NCBI GenBank assembly: GCA_016081115.2
Contig: JABTTQ020002834.1
Span: 213,891-277,890 of the forward strand
Source of the DNA: Rehmannia glutinosa
Lineage: Eukaryota > Streptophyta > Magnoliopsida > Lamiales > Orobanchaceae
Length of the DNA: 64,000 bases
Reading direction: 5' to 3'
In this document: positions 32,104 to 43,036 of the stretch, in pieces
Position numbering within the stretch: the first letter of the stretch is position 1
Layout of the letters: the number at the start of each line of letters is the position of its first letter
Made by a program: the position numbers and the translations under genes
The notes under the pieces: model-generated
The model's input: only the letters and a program-made list of their open reading frames with translations
Databases searched by the model: none
What the model was told of the DNA's origin: nothing

Positions 32104-33590
32104 TCATTCAATATGCATTATGCCTAACCGAGCTCGTATGGACGCAAAAGTCTCGGAAGATAGCGGTTTTGTAAAAATGTCCGCTAATTGATCTTGAGAT
32201 GGTACAAAAGTTATCTCAATTTTTCGTTTTGAAACACAATCCCTTAGAAAATGATGTCGAATCTCAATATGTTTAGTACGGTTATGATGAACCGAGTTTT
32301 GAGCAATGTTTATAGCGGATATATTATCACAAAAGATAGGAACACTTTCAAAAGAACATTTATAATCCGCTAAGGTTTGTTTCATCCAAAGAAGTTGTGT
32401 ACAACAAAATGCCGCGGAAATATATTCGCTTCCCGGCCGTTGAAAGTGAAACACAATTTTGTTTCTTTGAAAACCAAGAAACTAGGCAATCACCTAGAAA
32501 TTGACATGATCTGGAAGTACTTTTCCGATCATCAATATTTCCCGCATAATCCGAATCACTATAACCTTTAAGAGAAATTTTTTCATTCTTTGGATAGAAT
32601 AAACCATATTGAATAGTGCCTTTCAAATATCGAAAAATCCTTTTAACGGCACCCACACGAGATTCTTTGGGATTGCTTTGAAAACAAGCACATAGGCATA
32701 CGACATGAAGAATATCCGGTCTACTTGCGGTTAAATAAAGTAAACTACCAATCATACCTCGATATTTGGATTCATCAACCGACTTGCCTTTTTCATCTTT
32801 GTCGATCTTGACGTTTGTTGCCATTGGGGTAGAGATGGTTCTTCCTTTTTCAATGCCAAATTTCTTCAAAAGCTCCTTTGTATATTTTGATTGAGAAATA
32901 TAAATTCCTTCTTGGCATTGCTTAATTTGAAGTCCAAGGAAGAAGTTGAGCTCCCCCATCATGCTCATTTCAAATTCACCTTGCATTAACTTAGAAAATT
33001 TCTTGCACAAGGATTCATTAGTAGCACCAAAAATAATATCATCAACATAAATTTGCACTAATAAGCAATCTTGCCCTTTTTCAAAAACAAAGAGAGTAGT
33101 ATCAACTTTACCTCTTGTAAAACCATTTTGCAAAAGAAAAGAGCTAAGTCTATCATACCATGCATGGGGTGCTTGTTTCAAACCATACAAGGCCTTTTAA
33201 AGTCTATAAACATCATTAGGCCTAGAAAAATTTTCAAACCCCGGAGGTTGTTTTACATAGACTTCTTCTTGAATAATACCATTTAAAAATGCGGATTTTA
33301 CATCCATTTGGTAAAGCTTGAAATTTTTAAAACAAGAATAGGCAAGTAAAATACGAATAGCTTCTAAACGTGCTACGGGTGCAAATGTTTCATCATAATC
33401 AATACCTTCTTCTTGACAATAACATTGAGCTACTAACCTTGCTTTGTTTGAACAATATTGCCTTGGTCATCGAGCTTGTTCCAAATACCCATTTTGTACC
33501 AATAATGGTTTGAGATGGAGGACAAGGTACTAATTCCCATACATCATTCCTTTCAAATTGATTCAACTCCTCTTGCATTTCTAAAACCAA
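32104..33590 (-). pseudogene. Element B reverse transcriptase and RNase H
   Basis: The frame 33,590-33,399 encodes NQFERNDVWELVPCP and IIGTKWVF, the start of the copia RVT_2 domain. The frame 33,190-32,360 starts MYGLKQAPHAWYDRL and contains the catalytic YVDDIIFG at about residues 48-55, then SRPDILHVVCLCACF, and RNase H SDSDYAGNIDDRKSTS and LVSWFSKKQNCVSLSTA. The frame 32,454-32,104 finishes RNase H with CDNISAIN, RTKHIEIRHHFLRD and LADIFTKPL. This enzyme copies element RNA into DNA. The stop just before the YGLKQ motif (about 33,198) and frameshifts near 33,400 and 32,450 disable it. The YVDD residues are intact. Confidence 0.9.
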
Positions 33591-33735
33591 TCCTCATCTT
33601 CAATAGCTTCCTTAGCATTTTTAGGCTCTTTTTGAGAAATAAGAGCTTTCTCGGCAAATTTTCCTCGAGTCATTACTTTATCAAGGGGATTACCAATAAT
33701 AAGATCTTTTGGGTGATCTCCCTTAAATTTCAATG

Positions 33736-35121
33736 CTACGGGAAGATTTGAAGTATCACCTTTATCTTCTTGAGGAACATTTGAGCTTGAAGGTTGATCA
33801 TTTTGAGTATCATCTTGAACAATGGGTTCAACAATATCTTCTTCATCACTTTATTCATTGGGTATCCTTTCAACACCCGAAGCTTCATTGAATTTGACAT
33901 GGATGGATTCTTCAACAACCCCACTAGTCTTATTGTAAACTCGGTATGCTTTGCTCTTGGTTGAATACCCCATAAATATTCCTTCATCGGCCTTAGGATC
34001 TTGTCTAATTGATCCTTAGTATTCAAAATAAAACATTTACATCCAAATATTTTGAAATATATTTGGGGTTCTTCCTTTCCAAAGCTCATATGGAGTTTTA
34101 TTCATTTTAGGACGAATATAAACTCGATTAATGACATAGCAAGCGGTACTTACGGCTTCGGCCCAAAAATATTTTGGAAGTGAAAATTCATTGAGCATGG
34201 ACCGACTCATTTGAAGTGTCCGATTCTTCCTTTCGGTTACTCCATTTTGTTGAGGTGTCCTTGGAGCCGAAAAATTATGACTATATCCCTTGGTTTCACA
34301 AAAAACTCTAAATTCGCCGTCAAATTCTCCACCTCGATCACTTCGAATGGACTTAATAGTATCTTCCTTTTCATTTTCAATAAGTCTACACAACTTAACA
34401 AACTCATTAACGGCATCGCTTTTATTTGTAAGAAATAGAGCCCAAGTATATCTAGCAAAATCATCAACTATAACAAAAGTGTAATGTTTTCCACTTAGAC
34501 TTGCCGTACCAATATCCCCATACAAATCAAGATGAAGCATTTGTAGGGGTTTAGTAGTGGAAATTTCATTTTTGGGCTTAAAACTACTCTTAACTAATTT
34601 GTTCTTTTGACAAGTGTCACATAAGCCAAGATTTTCAAAATTCAATTTGGGTAGTCCTTTTACATGTTGGTTTTTGTAAATAGTTTGCAAATTTTTGTAT
34701 CCAACATGTCCAAGTCGCCTATGCCATAAACTAGTTAAATCATTATTGGCGACAATACAAGAAACATTTTGACTAACCAAATCACTTGTACAAATTTTGT
34801 AAAGATTGCCTTTTCTAATTGCTTCACAAATAATTTTATCATTTTTGGAAATAAGGCATTTTTCTTTATTAAAAACAACATTATAATTTGAATCACAAAG
34901 TTGGCTAACACTTATCAAATTGAACTTAAGCCCTTCTACTAAAAGAACATTACTAAGAGAGAAAGAAGAGTTACCAATTTCTCCATTTCCAAGAATTCTT
35001 CCTTTGCCATTACCGAACATGACCATACCCTCTTCTTGGAACTTGATGTTGGTAAAAGTTCTCTCTTTCCGGTCATATGGCGTGAACATCCGCTGTCCAC
35101 GAGCCATTTTGAATCTTCCAT
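33736..35121 (-). pseudogene. Element B protease and integrase
   Basis: The frame from 35,121 contains KWLVDSGCSRHMTG, the copia aspartic protease with its DSG triplet. The adjoining 356-codon frame (35,107-34,037) holds LWHRRLGHVGYKNLQ and LCDTCQKNK, the HHCC-type pre-integrase zinc finger, and the integrase core with DLYGDIGTASLSGKHYTF, SDRGGEFDGEF and TPQQNGVTERKNRTL, giving the D, D and E catalytic residues. The frame 34,089-33,736 continues toward reverse transcriptase. Integrase inserts the DNA copy. A frameshift lies between protease and the long frame. Confidence 0.92.
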
Positions 35122-35142
35122 TTTTGTTATAGCCCCTATAAC

Positions 35143-36750
35143 CTACAAAGGAATTATTTTTAGGTACCCTATAATTTTGGGGTCCATGGGGTTAGCCTTG
35201 AGACCTTTGGGTCTCCAATAATAGCTAAAATTATTCTTCAATTTACAATTACTAGCATAGTGTCCATTCTTAACACAATAAAAACAAGAAATAATACGAG
35301 GACTACTAGCACGTACAAAGGTTGGACCTTGGTCATTTTTCTTAGAAGCATTTTGAAAAGATTTGTAACCAGGTCCTAATTTAGAATGCTCACCTCTTTG
35401 TGCATCTAATATTTTTGTGACTTTATCCGTACTTAAATTGAATTGATGCACATCCTTTTTCAAATTTTCAATATCATTTGTGAGCGTTTGTTTTTCGGTT
35501 TCAAGAGTACGAACCATAGTAAGAGTAATAGCATGAGCCTTATCAAGAGAGTCATAAGAGGTAAATAATTTATCTTTTTCTAGTTTAAGCTCTTTATGCT
35601 CCTTTTTCAAATTCTTGTATTTAACAATCAAATTTTGAAACTCATTTTGCAAATCATCAAAATCACATTGTAATTCATCAACTAGGGAAGAAGATGAAGC
35701 ATTAGAGCGTACCTCGGTATTTTCATCGTCTATGGCCATAAGACCATGTTCGGATTCTCCTTCCTCGTCGTTGTTTCAAGTAATTCATCCCAAGTTTTGA
35801 CGTCCGCATTTAACGCCTTCTTTTTGGAAAAGACTTTTCTTATTTTGTTCCTCTTCCGCTAATTTTGGGCAATCGGCTATGTAGTGCCCGGATTTTCTAC
35901 ATTTGAAACAAGAATTGTCTCTTGGCTTTCTTGCTTTATTTTTGTTTACAAATTTTGCAAATTTTCTAACAAAAGCCGCCGTTTCTTCATCATCCTCATC
36001 ACTAGCATAATAAACATTATTAGAAGAAGATGCTAAGCCTTTAATAATATTTTGCGTGCATCGGTTTAGAGGTGGATGGTTGAGAATTTTCCCTCTCCTT
36101 GAGATATACTTCATAAATAAGAAGGTTCCCAATGAGCTCATCAAACTTGAGTGTCTCAAGATTTTGAGCTTCCGTGATTGCCGTCACCTTTTCGGACCAT
36201 GAGCCGGGAAGGGCGTTTAATACCTTGGTCACCTTGTCTTCTTCGGAGATGACCTTTCCAAGAGCCACAAGAGGATTGACAATGTTGTCAAGCCTTTCCA
36301 CCATTTTTGATATGCTTTCACCATCATGCATATTGAAATTTTCAAAGTCTTTCACAAGCATTGTTTTTCTTGCTTGCTTCACTTTCTTTGTGCCCTCATA
36401 TATGGTTTCTAATTTTTCCCAAACTTCATGTGCCGACCGTATGCCTCTTATGCGATTATATTCGGTGGCGGTAAGAGAGCAATGTAAAATGTTTAAAGCC
36501 TTACCGTTTAAAGAGAAAACCTTATTGTCATTTTCATCGTATTCCTTGAACGCTTGGGAGTCGTGGTACCATCCTCCAATTTTGTTGTTGGTTGAGCAAC
36601 TCCTTCAATGACCACATTCCAAATATCAAATCCGCACCCTTGTAGAAAGCACTCCATGCGGTCTTTCCAAAATGCGTAGTTGTTGGCGTCGAATAGTGGT
36701 GGCTTGTTGGTGGAGGCGCCGGTGGTGAGATAAGCTTCATTCGTAGCCAT
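35143..36750 (-). pseudogene. Element B gag, extended with coiled coil and two zinc knuckles
   Basis: The start is taken at 36,750 (MATNEAYLTTG), which gives the usual copia gag opening with LFDANNYAFWKDRMECFLQ. The frame 36,382-36,041 carries the UBN2-type domain (GESISKMVERLDNIVNPL and LKFDELIGNLL). The frame 36,159-35,785 has the knuckle CFKCRKSGHYIADC. The frame 35,739-35,143 has a Lys/Glu/Leu coiled coil and a second knuckle CFYCVKNGHYASNC. A long gag with coiled coil and a second knuckle is a Sirevirus trait. It forms the particle. At least three frame changes break it. Confidence 0.88.
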
Positions 36751-36787
36751 GGATCTTTCCTCTTTACTCGAACGAGCTAGCCAAAGA

Positions 36788-36803
36788 GTTTGGCTCGATA
36801 CCA
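36788..36803 (-). promoter_or_regulatory. Primer-binding site of element B, one base short
   Basis: The minus strand reads TGGTATCGAGCC two bases after the 5' LTR. The consensus initiator-Met site is TGGTATCAGAGCC, so one base of the CAGAG core is missing. It may be a mutation after insertion or an adapted site. Confidence 0.75.
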
Positions 36804-36805
36804 CT

Positions 36806-38122
36806 TGTTAGTCCAAGTGGCTACAATAATCTAGAGGGGGTGAATAGATTATGCCGATTTTTCGCAAATCACCCTCTTTTTCGAATCAACAAGCAAATGA
36901 TAAGAATATAAATGCGGAAATTAAACAACACTCGTTGATTTAAAGAGGTTCAACCCACCTAGGGCCTAATCCTCTACCACCCCAAAGATTCCTAGGGATG
37001 GATTTCAAAAAAAGAAAAAAAGATTTTATTAATTACCACAATTAATACAACACCTTGAGGATCACCACAATCCTCTTACCACACCTTCAACGAGATTACC
37101 ACAATCTTCCTTCACCACCTTTGAAGGTACCACACTCTTCAAACACCTATCACCTAAATCACCCAAGTGTATTCTTACCACAAGAATACTCACAAGGATG
37201 TCTTGTGTTGAATGATGGACAAAATTCAAGATTACAACTCTATAAACCAATACAAAGATTGAGTGCAAGTGTAATCAAGAATCAAAAGCCTAGACCTCAA
37301 AGATGTGCAAGTGAAAGTACTTAGGCTATTACAACAAGAATGTAAAAAAAAGCTTGAACAATTTGCAGATTTTTTTGTTGTGTGTTTTGCTTGTATGTGT
37401 TGTATCTTGTGTCTTCAATTTATCCTCTATTTATAGGAAGTCTTCACCAACATAGGCTCCCAACATAGGCTCCTCTATCTTCACTTTTGTCTACAAAAAG
37501 AAGATCACAAGATGTAGAAATATTGTACAAAAATCAAAAGTAAATCTTTCATGTCAAGAATTTCAAATAAAGATAATTTTTTGTCATTCACAAAATAGCA
37601 TAGGGCGGCCGGTTGCCTGTTGAAGATTTCGACCGTTTGAAAAAATAGTGCGATCCAGGTAGGGGTTGCGGGCAGTGCGACGGTCGACCTCATCCTTGAC
37701 CGGTCCCCCTCCTTTTTTCACAGAATTTGTTTTTGTTTTGTTCTGTTTCATTTTTTCAACTCTTCGTGTACCTGGCCGACGATAGGCGATCGTCATTCGA
37801 CCTCCAATATTAAATGTTGTCCGATTTTTATCAAAAATAAACTTCAAGAAATACTCCAAAAAATTAGTAAAAATATTTTAAATCACTTGGGAGTATTTTG
37901 ACAACATTTATAAACATATTTTGGTGTAAAACCAATTTAACCAAAACCATCAAAAGTGTTGTCCATTTTTATCAAAAATAAATACTTAGTAATACTCCAA
38001 AAATTAGTAAAAACATTTTAAATCATTTAGGAGTATTTGGACAACATTTATTATCATTGTTTTGGTATAAAAACTCATTTAAATATAATCATCAAAATCT
38101 TGATAAAAACATTTATCTAACA
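36806..38122 (-). repeat. 5' LTR of element B
   Basis: It matches 29,512-30,834 in full with substitutions and small indels. Its plus-strand ends are TGTTAGTCC and TCTAACA. One difference is the decay of the GACCGGTC cluster (37,600-37,710). Frames in it are not genes. Confidence 0.92.
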
Positions 38123-38285
38123 CAATTATCCATAAATTCCTACAAAACAAGCAAAGCGTAATCCTTTTCCACAAAATAGAATAAAGCCATATTTACTCAT
38201 GTAGTGCATGCATATCAACACATTCTATCCAAATTTAAGCCCAAAATACATGCAAAATACATGCCAATCAAACCCCCAAATTTAA

Positions 38286-40175
38286 ACTATTGACAAATTC
38301 CTTGGCCAACATTCTAAACAAGACAACACAAATGGGGTAAAAAGAAGAGCAACTCAAGAACACCGCATCACAATTCATGTCGTTAATCACTAGACATCAA
38401 GCAAAACCCAACCAAGTTTCAAACATCTAACACGGAGCACAAGTCTATCAAAATCATGGTAAAACACTTCAAATCACGCCTCTCATGGATAAAGTGTATA
38501 CTCTACTCACTAGAATAATTAGGGACGTGTATTCGCTCAAGTCATATCAATGTTGAAGAATTACCATATGCTTGCAAAATCGTCTCACATCTCCACCACT
38601 CGTTTGTATGCAATTCACAAATCAGAAAGGATTTTGTTTATGGTTGTAATGAAGGCGCTTTGATTAAGGTAGGGAAATATGGATAAAGTGACTCAACTCA
38701 AGCATATAGATTGGTAAGCACATCGTTTTCTCAAACAGTTATTCTAATACGAATCAACTATGCACTCCCAATCGCCTTATATTCTATCACCTCTCTATTT
38801 CTCCCTTCTTTTTCATACAAATCATTCTCCTTCGCCTTACATCACAATTTCTCGCCTACTTTTCATTTATGGCCGACTCACATCTGCAGTCATTTTTTTT
38901 CCGACTGTTTTGTGAGTATTCTTCCTTCTCCTCCTTTTTTTTTCTTTTATTCCCAATCACCCAACATATACACCATTTTCTAACTTCTCAATACCATTTC
39001 ATTCAACCCTTTATTATATCCCTTTACTCAATGCTATACGCTCAAGCTTAGGGCAAATGAGATATACGAAATTAAGTTTTAAGGCTTGCAATGTGGCTAT
39101 CAAAAAATCGTGCAATAGGCTCAAATTGGCTAACTAGGGAAATTAAATATCATAAGGTAGGCAAAAGGCTTAACAAAAATGGCCTAAAATCATTTTCATG
39201 AATGCATACAACATGTGACTTTGACGAGATAACAGAGCAAGTTCTAGAATTCAAACCAACACGAATGACACACTCAATCAACAAACAAGACAAAGATAAT
39301 ATGAAAGCAAAGTAAAAGGCTCAAAAAGCTCACAGGCTTGTAAGTGCATAATTCAAAGTATATTAACCATGATCCCAATAATCACATGCTCCATATAATC
39401 TATTCTCAACCCGATCAACTCACGCTCAACACCCAATTCAAAACAACACAAACTATTCCACGAATGCTCCCAAGATCACAACAAGCACACAATAGCGGTC
39501 AACTCACTCCCTAAAAACCTAAGAAAAAAGAATCGTGCTAAAGCAATAAACGTGCTAAAATCAATGCAACCTATATGCTCCAAATGCAACTATATGAATG
39601 CAATTGTTTTTCCGCCACACCCTTCAAATCAAAATAACTCTCTCTCCCCCAAACTTGAATGAAGTTATATCGCATACAAGGAAAGATAGAATTTCAATAA
39701 AGAAAAATGTGGATTGAGAATGCATACCTGAATTCGTGACCTAATAATGCTTCAGCGAACTGACGCATGGGCCGTGCCTATGCGTACCGGCTGCCCATGC
39801 CTCCCTGCGAAGGCCCTTTTTCATTTTTTTTAGGGAAAGCAAAAAATCCTAACTTACGAAAGCAATAAGAAATCCTAACCTAGCAAAGGAAAAAAAACAT
39901 GGGAAGAAATAAAACAGCAAACCGTTGGGTTGCCTCCCAACAAGTGCTTCATTTAACGTCTATAACTTGACGCCTGTAACTCTCATGAATTTGTGCCTCC
40001 TTTGAATTCATATATTAGCTGCTTTGGGTCATGGTCAAGTGCCAAATTTGCATTGTTTGCACCTAATATTGCATACTTGGGATTTCCAAGTAAGGATTGG
40101 AGTCCTGGTGTTGGAACTTTTTGATTTGAGTTATGCGCATGTTGTCCGTGCGCGTGCGTATAGTCTGTGCTCGTC
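38286..40175. other. Element A internal non-coding region, no pol
   Basis: About 1.9 kb with no recognisable protein. At 39,920-39,965 the minus strand reads LNEALVGRQPNG in one frame, a phrase that commonly follows coding sequence in Athila-type elements. The CT-rich stretch at 38,720-39,030 is low complexity. Reverse transcriptase, RNase H and integrase are absent. Confidence 0.6.
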
Positions 40176-40616
40176 TCATTCTGGAATAGTTTTCTTATGG
40201 CATCTCGCACGCACTGCCCAGGCGTACATGCACGGTTTGTGTGTTCCTTGTCCTGTTTTTGCTCTTTTTGGTACCACACGGGTTGAAAGTGCATAGACAC
40301 ACAAATCCGTGTTTGGTTCCAAATTTTCTTGCTTTTCCAGGATCTCCGGCTCCTCGTGTTCGGTACCACTCCTTCGATGAATGGCACTACATTGTTCCTT
40401 CGGGTTGACTTCATTGTTGCTCGAAAACTGGCCCTTTTGATGTTGTCCACCAACGATCGTGGCTAATTGGCTAATCTGGGTTCCAAGATTTTCCAATTGT
40501 GTGCCCAGAGTGTTAGCCAATTGTGCGACATGTGCTTCAATTTTTTCCAGCTTAGCCTCATGTTTGTTGAACCGGTTCCTTGTTTCATCCATAAATGCGG
40601 TGAGGACGTCCTCCAT
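40176..40616 (-). pseudogene. Element A gag-like fragment (Athila type)
   Basis: This 146-codon frame starts MEDVLTAFMDETRNRFNKHE, runs through a coiled coil, then LENLGTQISQLATIVG and PKEQCSAIHRRSG. Athila gag proteins carry a LExxxGQLA...PxEQ...AITLRSG segment in this position. It continues in a second frame toward 39,983. The N-terminal capsid part is missing upstream. The fragment sits 250 bases after the primer site, so most of gag is deleted on the 5' side. Confidence 0.7.
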
Positions 40617-40862
40617 AGATGGCTTTGCCTCCGGATAATAGTACGTAGGAGTAGGATTATTCCAGTAATTGTAGAAATTCTATTTATTGAAATATTTGGC
40701 TTCCTCCATCAGAGCGGGTGTTCGTGCACTACCTGAACCAACTCAAAGAAACAAAACAAATAATTTAGGAGTGAAATTAAACTAAATGAAAAGAAAAGAA
40801 AAAAATGTCTAAATTAAAAATAATTCTATTTATCGCAATATTAGTACTAAAAATTTAATTAG

Positions 40863-40880
40863 TCCCCGGCAACGGCGCCA
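40863..40880 (-). promoter_or_regulatory. tRNA-Asp type primer-binding site of element A
   Basis: The minus strand reads TGGCGCCGTTGCCGGGGA, a perfect 18-base match to the known primer site of Athila/Tat elements, six bases after the LTR end. Confidence 0.9.
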
Positions 40881-40886
40881 AAAACT

Positions 40887-42322
40887 TGTTCGCCTAATTT
40901 TTTTACTTCACCGCAAGTGTACAGTGCAGTTTATAGAATAGGGTTAGCAAGGTCGAATCCACATGGACTAATAAATTAATGTACTAAATACTGGATTATA
41001 ATAGCCTTATTTTTATCTAGACGATCGGAAGTGAGTGAGTTGGTTTTATAAACACTAAAGCAGAAATTATCCTAAAATAACAAAGTAAAGAGTGGATTAA
41101 AAGATCAAGTATGAATCAATGAATTCCTGGGTTATGGTTTGATTAATATCCCTTTTATTATCGATTAATCAAACCAAAGTTAAACGTATTCTTCCCTATA
41201 GACCAATCACAAAAGTAATTTACCCTCTCTCTCGAGATGCATGTAAAAGCATTGATTGGAATATCCATGCTAGCATCTTTACTCAACATGAGATATCCAA
41301 CTCCCAAAAGATCAAAAGATTAAAAGGCCTCACGAATATTCACAGACTTCTCAATCATGCAAGCTATTCATGTCAAGTACTCATAGATCTAATATTGAAA
41401 CTCATCTGCTCGAATTATGAATCAATATATCAAAACAAGTTAAACTAATAGCTTTTTTGATAAAACAAGAATTAAAGCAAAGTACTTGAATAAGGTTGGA
41501 AAACATTAACTTCAATTGTCATTAATCATCAAATAAAAGTATCCATTAACCTACTCCCAAACCCGGAATCACCAAGTGTTTAGCCAAGACATAGAAAAGA
41601 AATAATCCATAGACAAATTATCCATGTTCATGTCTACTAATTGAATGATAAAAATACTATGGAGTGAGTGAACTCGGGGATGATGACGATCTCTCGATCT
41701 ATCTTCAATCCTCGAAGGTGTGGTTGCGGTCTTGATCGATCTCTCCAATTCTCCGGTGGAAGATTGCTCTTTTCTCTCCGCTTTCTAGGCAAAAATCAGC
41801 GTGTCCTCGTTTGTGGCCGCCCGTCTCTATTTGTACTTCGTTTGGGTGGAAACCTAGTTCACAACGAGTCAAACTCTTTTTCCCGCAGAGGCGCACGACA
41901 GAATTGTCCAAATCATCGGATGGAGCACGGGCCGTGCAGATAGAACGCGACCAGCCCGTCCGGGTAGTCGAACGCGTTGAGGCTTGATTTTGGGTTGAGC
42001 ATGGGCCGTGCTAGGAGCACGCCCGCCCGTGCTCTGTTCTTTTCGCAACTCGTACTCGGCCATTTTCTTCCATTTTTCGCCCGACTTCTCCTTGATTCGA
42101 CTCTAAACTTCGTCTATCATGTCAAGTTTTGGCGGTTTTCGATTGCAATGCTCCAATTTGTTGCCAAAATGCTACAATTATCCATAAATTCCTACAAAAC
42201 GAGCAAAGCGTAATCCTTTTCCACAAAACAGAAATAAAGCCCTATTTACTCATGTAATGCATGCATATCAACACATTCTAGCCAAATTTAAGCCCAAAAT
42301 ACATGCAAAATACATGCCAATC
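40887..42322 (-). repeat. 5' LTR of element A
   Basis: It starts TGTTCGCC and ends GCCAATC, immediately followed by the target duplication GAAGG. It matches the split left LTR. It has lost part of the first GC-rich palindromic repeat near 41,890. The frames 41,668-41,943 and 41,977-42,213 are LTR sequence. Confidence 0.9.
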
Positions 42323-42769
42323 GAAGGCCTAGGCCCCGCTTTATTTGGTTTGGGCCTAGCACGACCTATTATCTGTAATAGGCTTTTTTCATAGGCTCGA
42401 CCTGGCTTTTTTAAGTAAAAAGGCCAAGCCTGTGCCTATTCAAAGCCTAAAAAGGCCAAGTCGGGCTTATTTAAAGCCTTTAAGCCTATCAAAGTCCATT
42501 TCAAAAACAAAATGTAAACTACAAAAACACACGACAATCTCATGATAGTCAATACAAGATTCGTAATGAAACAAACAAAAAATTCATAATTAAAAAAACA
42601 AAATGCACATGACAAATAGAATCCATTGCAGTACATCTCCAAAGTACATAAATATGATCATACATTATCCGATAAGTCCATAACAATAACAAATCCAAAT
42701 AAGTGTCTAATTAGTGTTGTCATATTATATTTATATATAAGATATATGCAAGTTTTCCATTTTCATCTT

Positions 42770-42850
42770 CATTATATATATATATATAATATGATACATT
42801 ACATATATTATATATATAATATTATTTATTTATATATTATATATGTAAGC
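42770..42850. repeat. AT-rich dinucleotide array in hAT-like element NA1
   Basis: An imperfect run of TA and TATAT units with a few interruptions. It lies in the middle of the element between two GGCC-rich arms, so the element can fold back on itself. Confidence 0.85.
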
Positions 42851-43036
42851 TTTAAATAGGCTGGTCATTGAGCTTAAAAAGGCTTTTGTAAAGGCCCGGC
42901 CTGGCTCAACTATTTAAATAGGCTTTATAAAGGCCTAAGCCTCGACCTAATCGTTAAATAGGCCAAGCCAAGCCAAGCCCTTAATAGGTCGGGTCATAGG
43001 CCCCCGTTGGGTAGCTCCGACCTATTTCCACCCCTA

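Larger units (their letters stand above)
29512..38122 (-). mobile_element. Sirevirus-like Ty1/copia element B, nearly complete
   Basis: The element is 8,611 bp with LTRs of 1,323 and 1,317 bp, TGTTAG...CTAACA ends, and a perfect target duplication CAATT (29,507-29,511 and 38,123-38,127). On the minus strand it shows primer site, gag with zinc knuckles and a coiled-coil extension, protease, integrase, reverse transcriptase, RNase H and polypurine tract in normal copia order. The large gag with Lys/Glu-rich coiled coil suggests the Sirevirus lineage. All domains are recognisable but split by at least five frameshifts and stops, so it is inactive. It is the innermost layer of the nest. Confidence 0.92.
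28183..38270 (-). repeat. 3' LTR of element A, interrupted by copia element B
   Basis: The outer part is 28,183-29,511 and the inner part 38,128-38,270, together about 1.47 kb. They match 40,887-42,322 in order. The break lies at ACAATT, and CAATT is duplicated on either side of element B. On the minus strand the sequence before this LTR is AAATTTGGGGGTTTGAT, a likely polypurine tract (38,271-38,285). The frame 28,968-29,255 is LTR sequence, not a gene. Confidence 0.85.
28183..42322 (-). mobile_element. Athila-like Ty3 element A, defective
   Basis: It has LTRs at 28,183-38,270 (split) and 40,887-42,322, and a perfect 5-bp target duplication GAAGG (28,178-28,182 and 42,323-42,327). The minus strand carries the tRNA-Asp type primer site TGGCGCCGTTGCCGGGGA next to the right LTR, typical of Athila/Tat elements, and a gag-like fragment. 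The internal region is only 2.6 kb and lacks pol, so the element is a deletion derivative or a non-autonomous form. It inserted into the hAT-like element NA1 and later received copia element B in its left LTR. Confidence 0.85.
28137..43036. mobile_element. hAT-like element NA1 (GGCCAAGCC-rich), split by retrotransposons
   Basis: The left end is TAGGGGTGGAAATGGGCC at 28,137 and the right end GACCTATTTCCACCCCTA at 43,036, clear inverted termini. Flanks are CTTGGCGG (28,129-28,136) and CTTGGGGA (43,037-43,044), an 8-bp duplication with two mismatches. Only 46 bases of the left part remain before the retrotransposon; the rest is 42,328-43,036, so the element itself is about 0.75 kb. It is full of GGCC-AAGCC and AGGCCTAAG motifs and contains an AT-rich microsatellite. 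It sits in the 3' LTR of copia element C. Element D shows the uninterrupted site at about 57,359-57,367. Confidence 0.85.

Noticed and set aside
33515..36611. Plus-strand frames in element B
   Set aside because: All are antisense to gag and pol of the minus-strand element.
29512..38122. Element B as an active autonomous copia element
   Set aside because: Ends, target duplication and domains are all present, but gag and pol are broken by several frameshifts and stops, and the primer site lacks a base.
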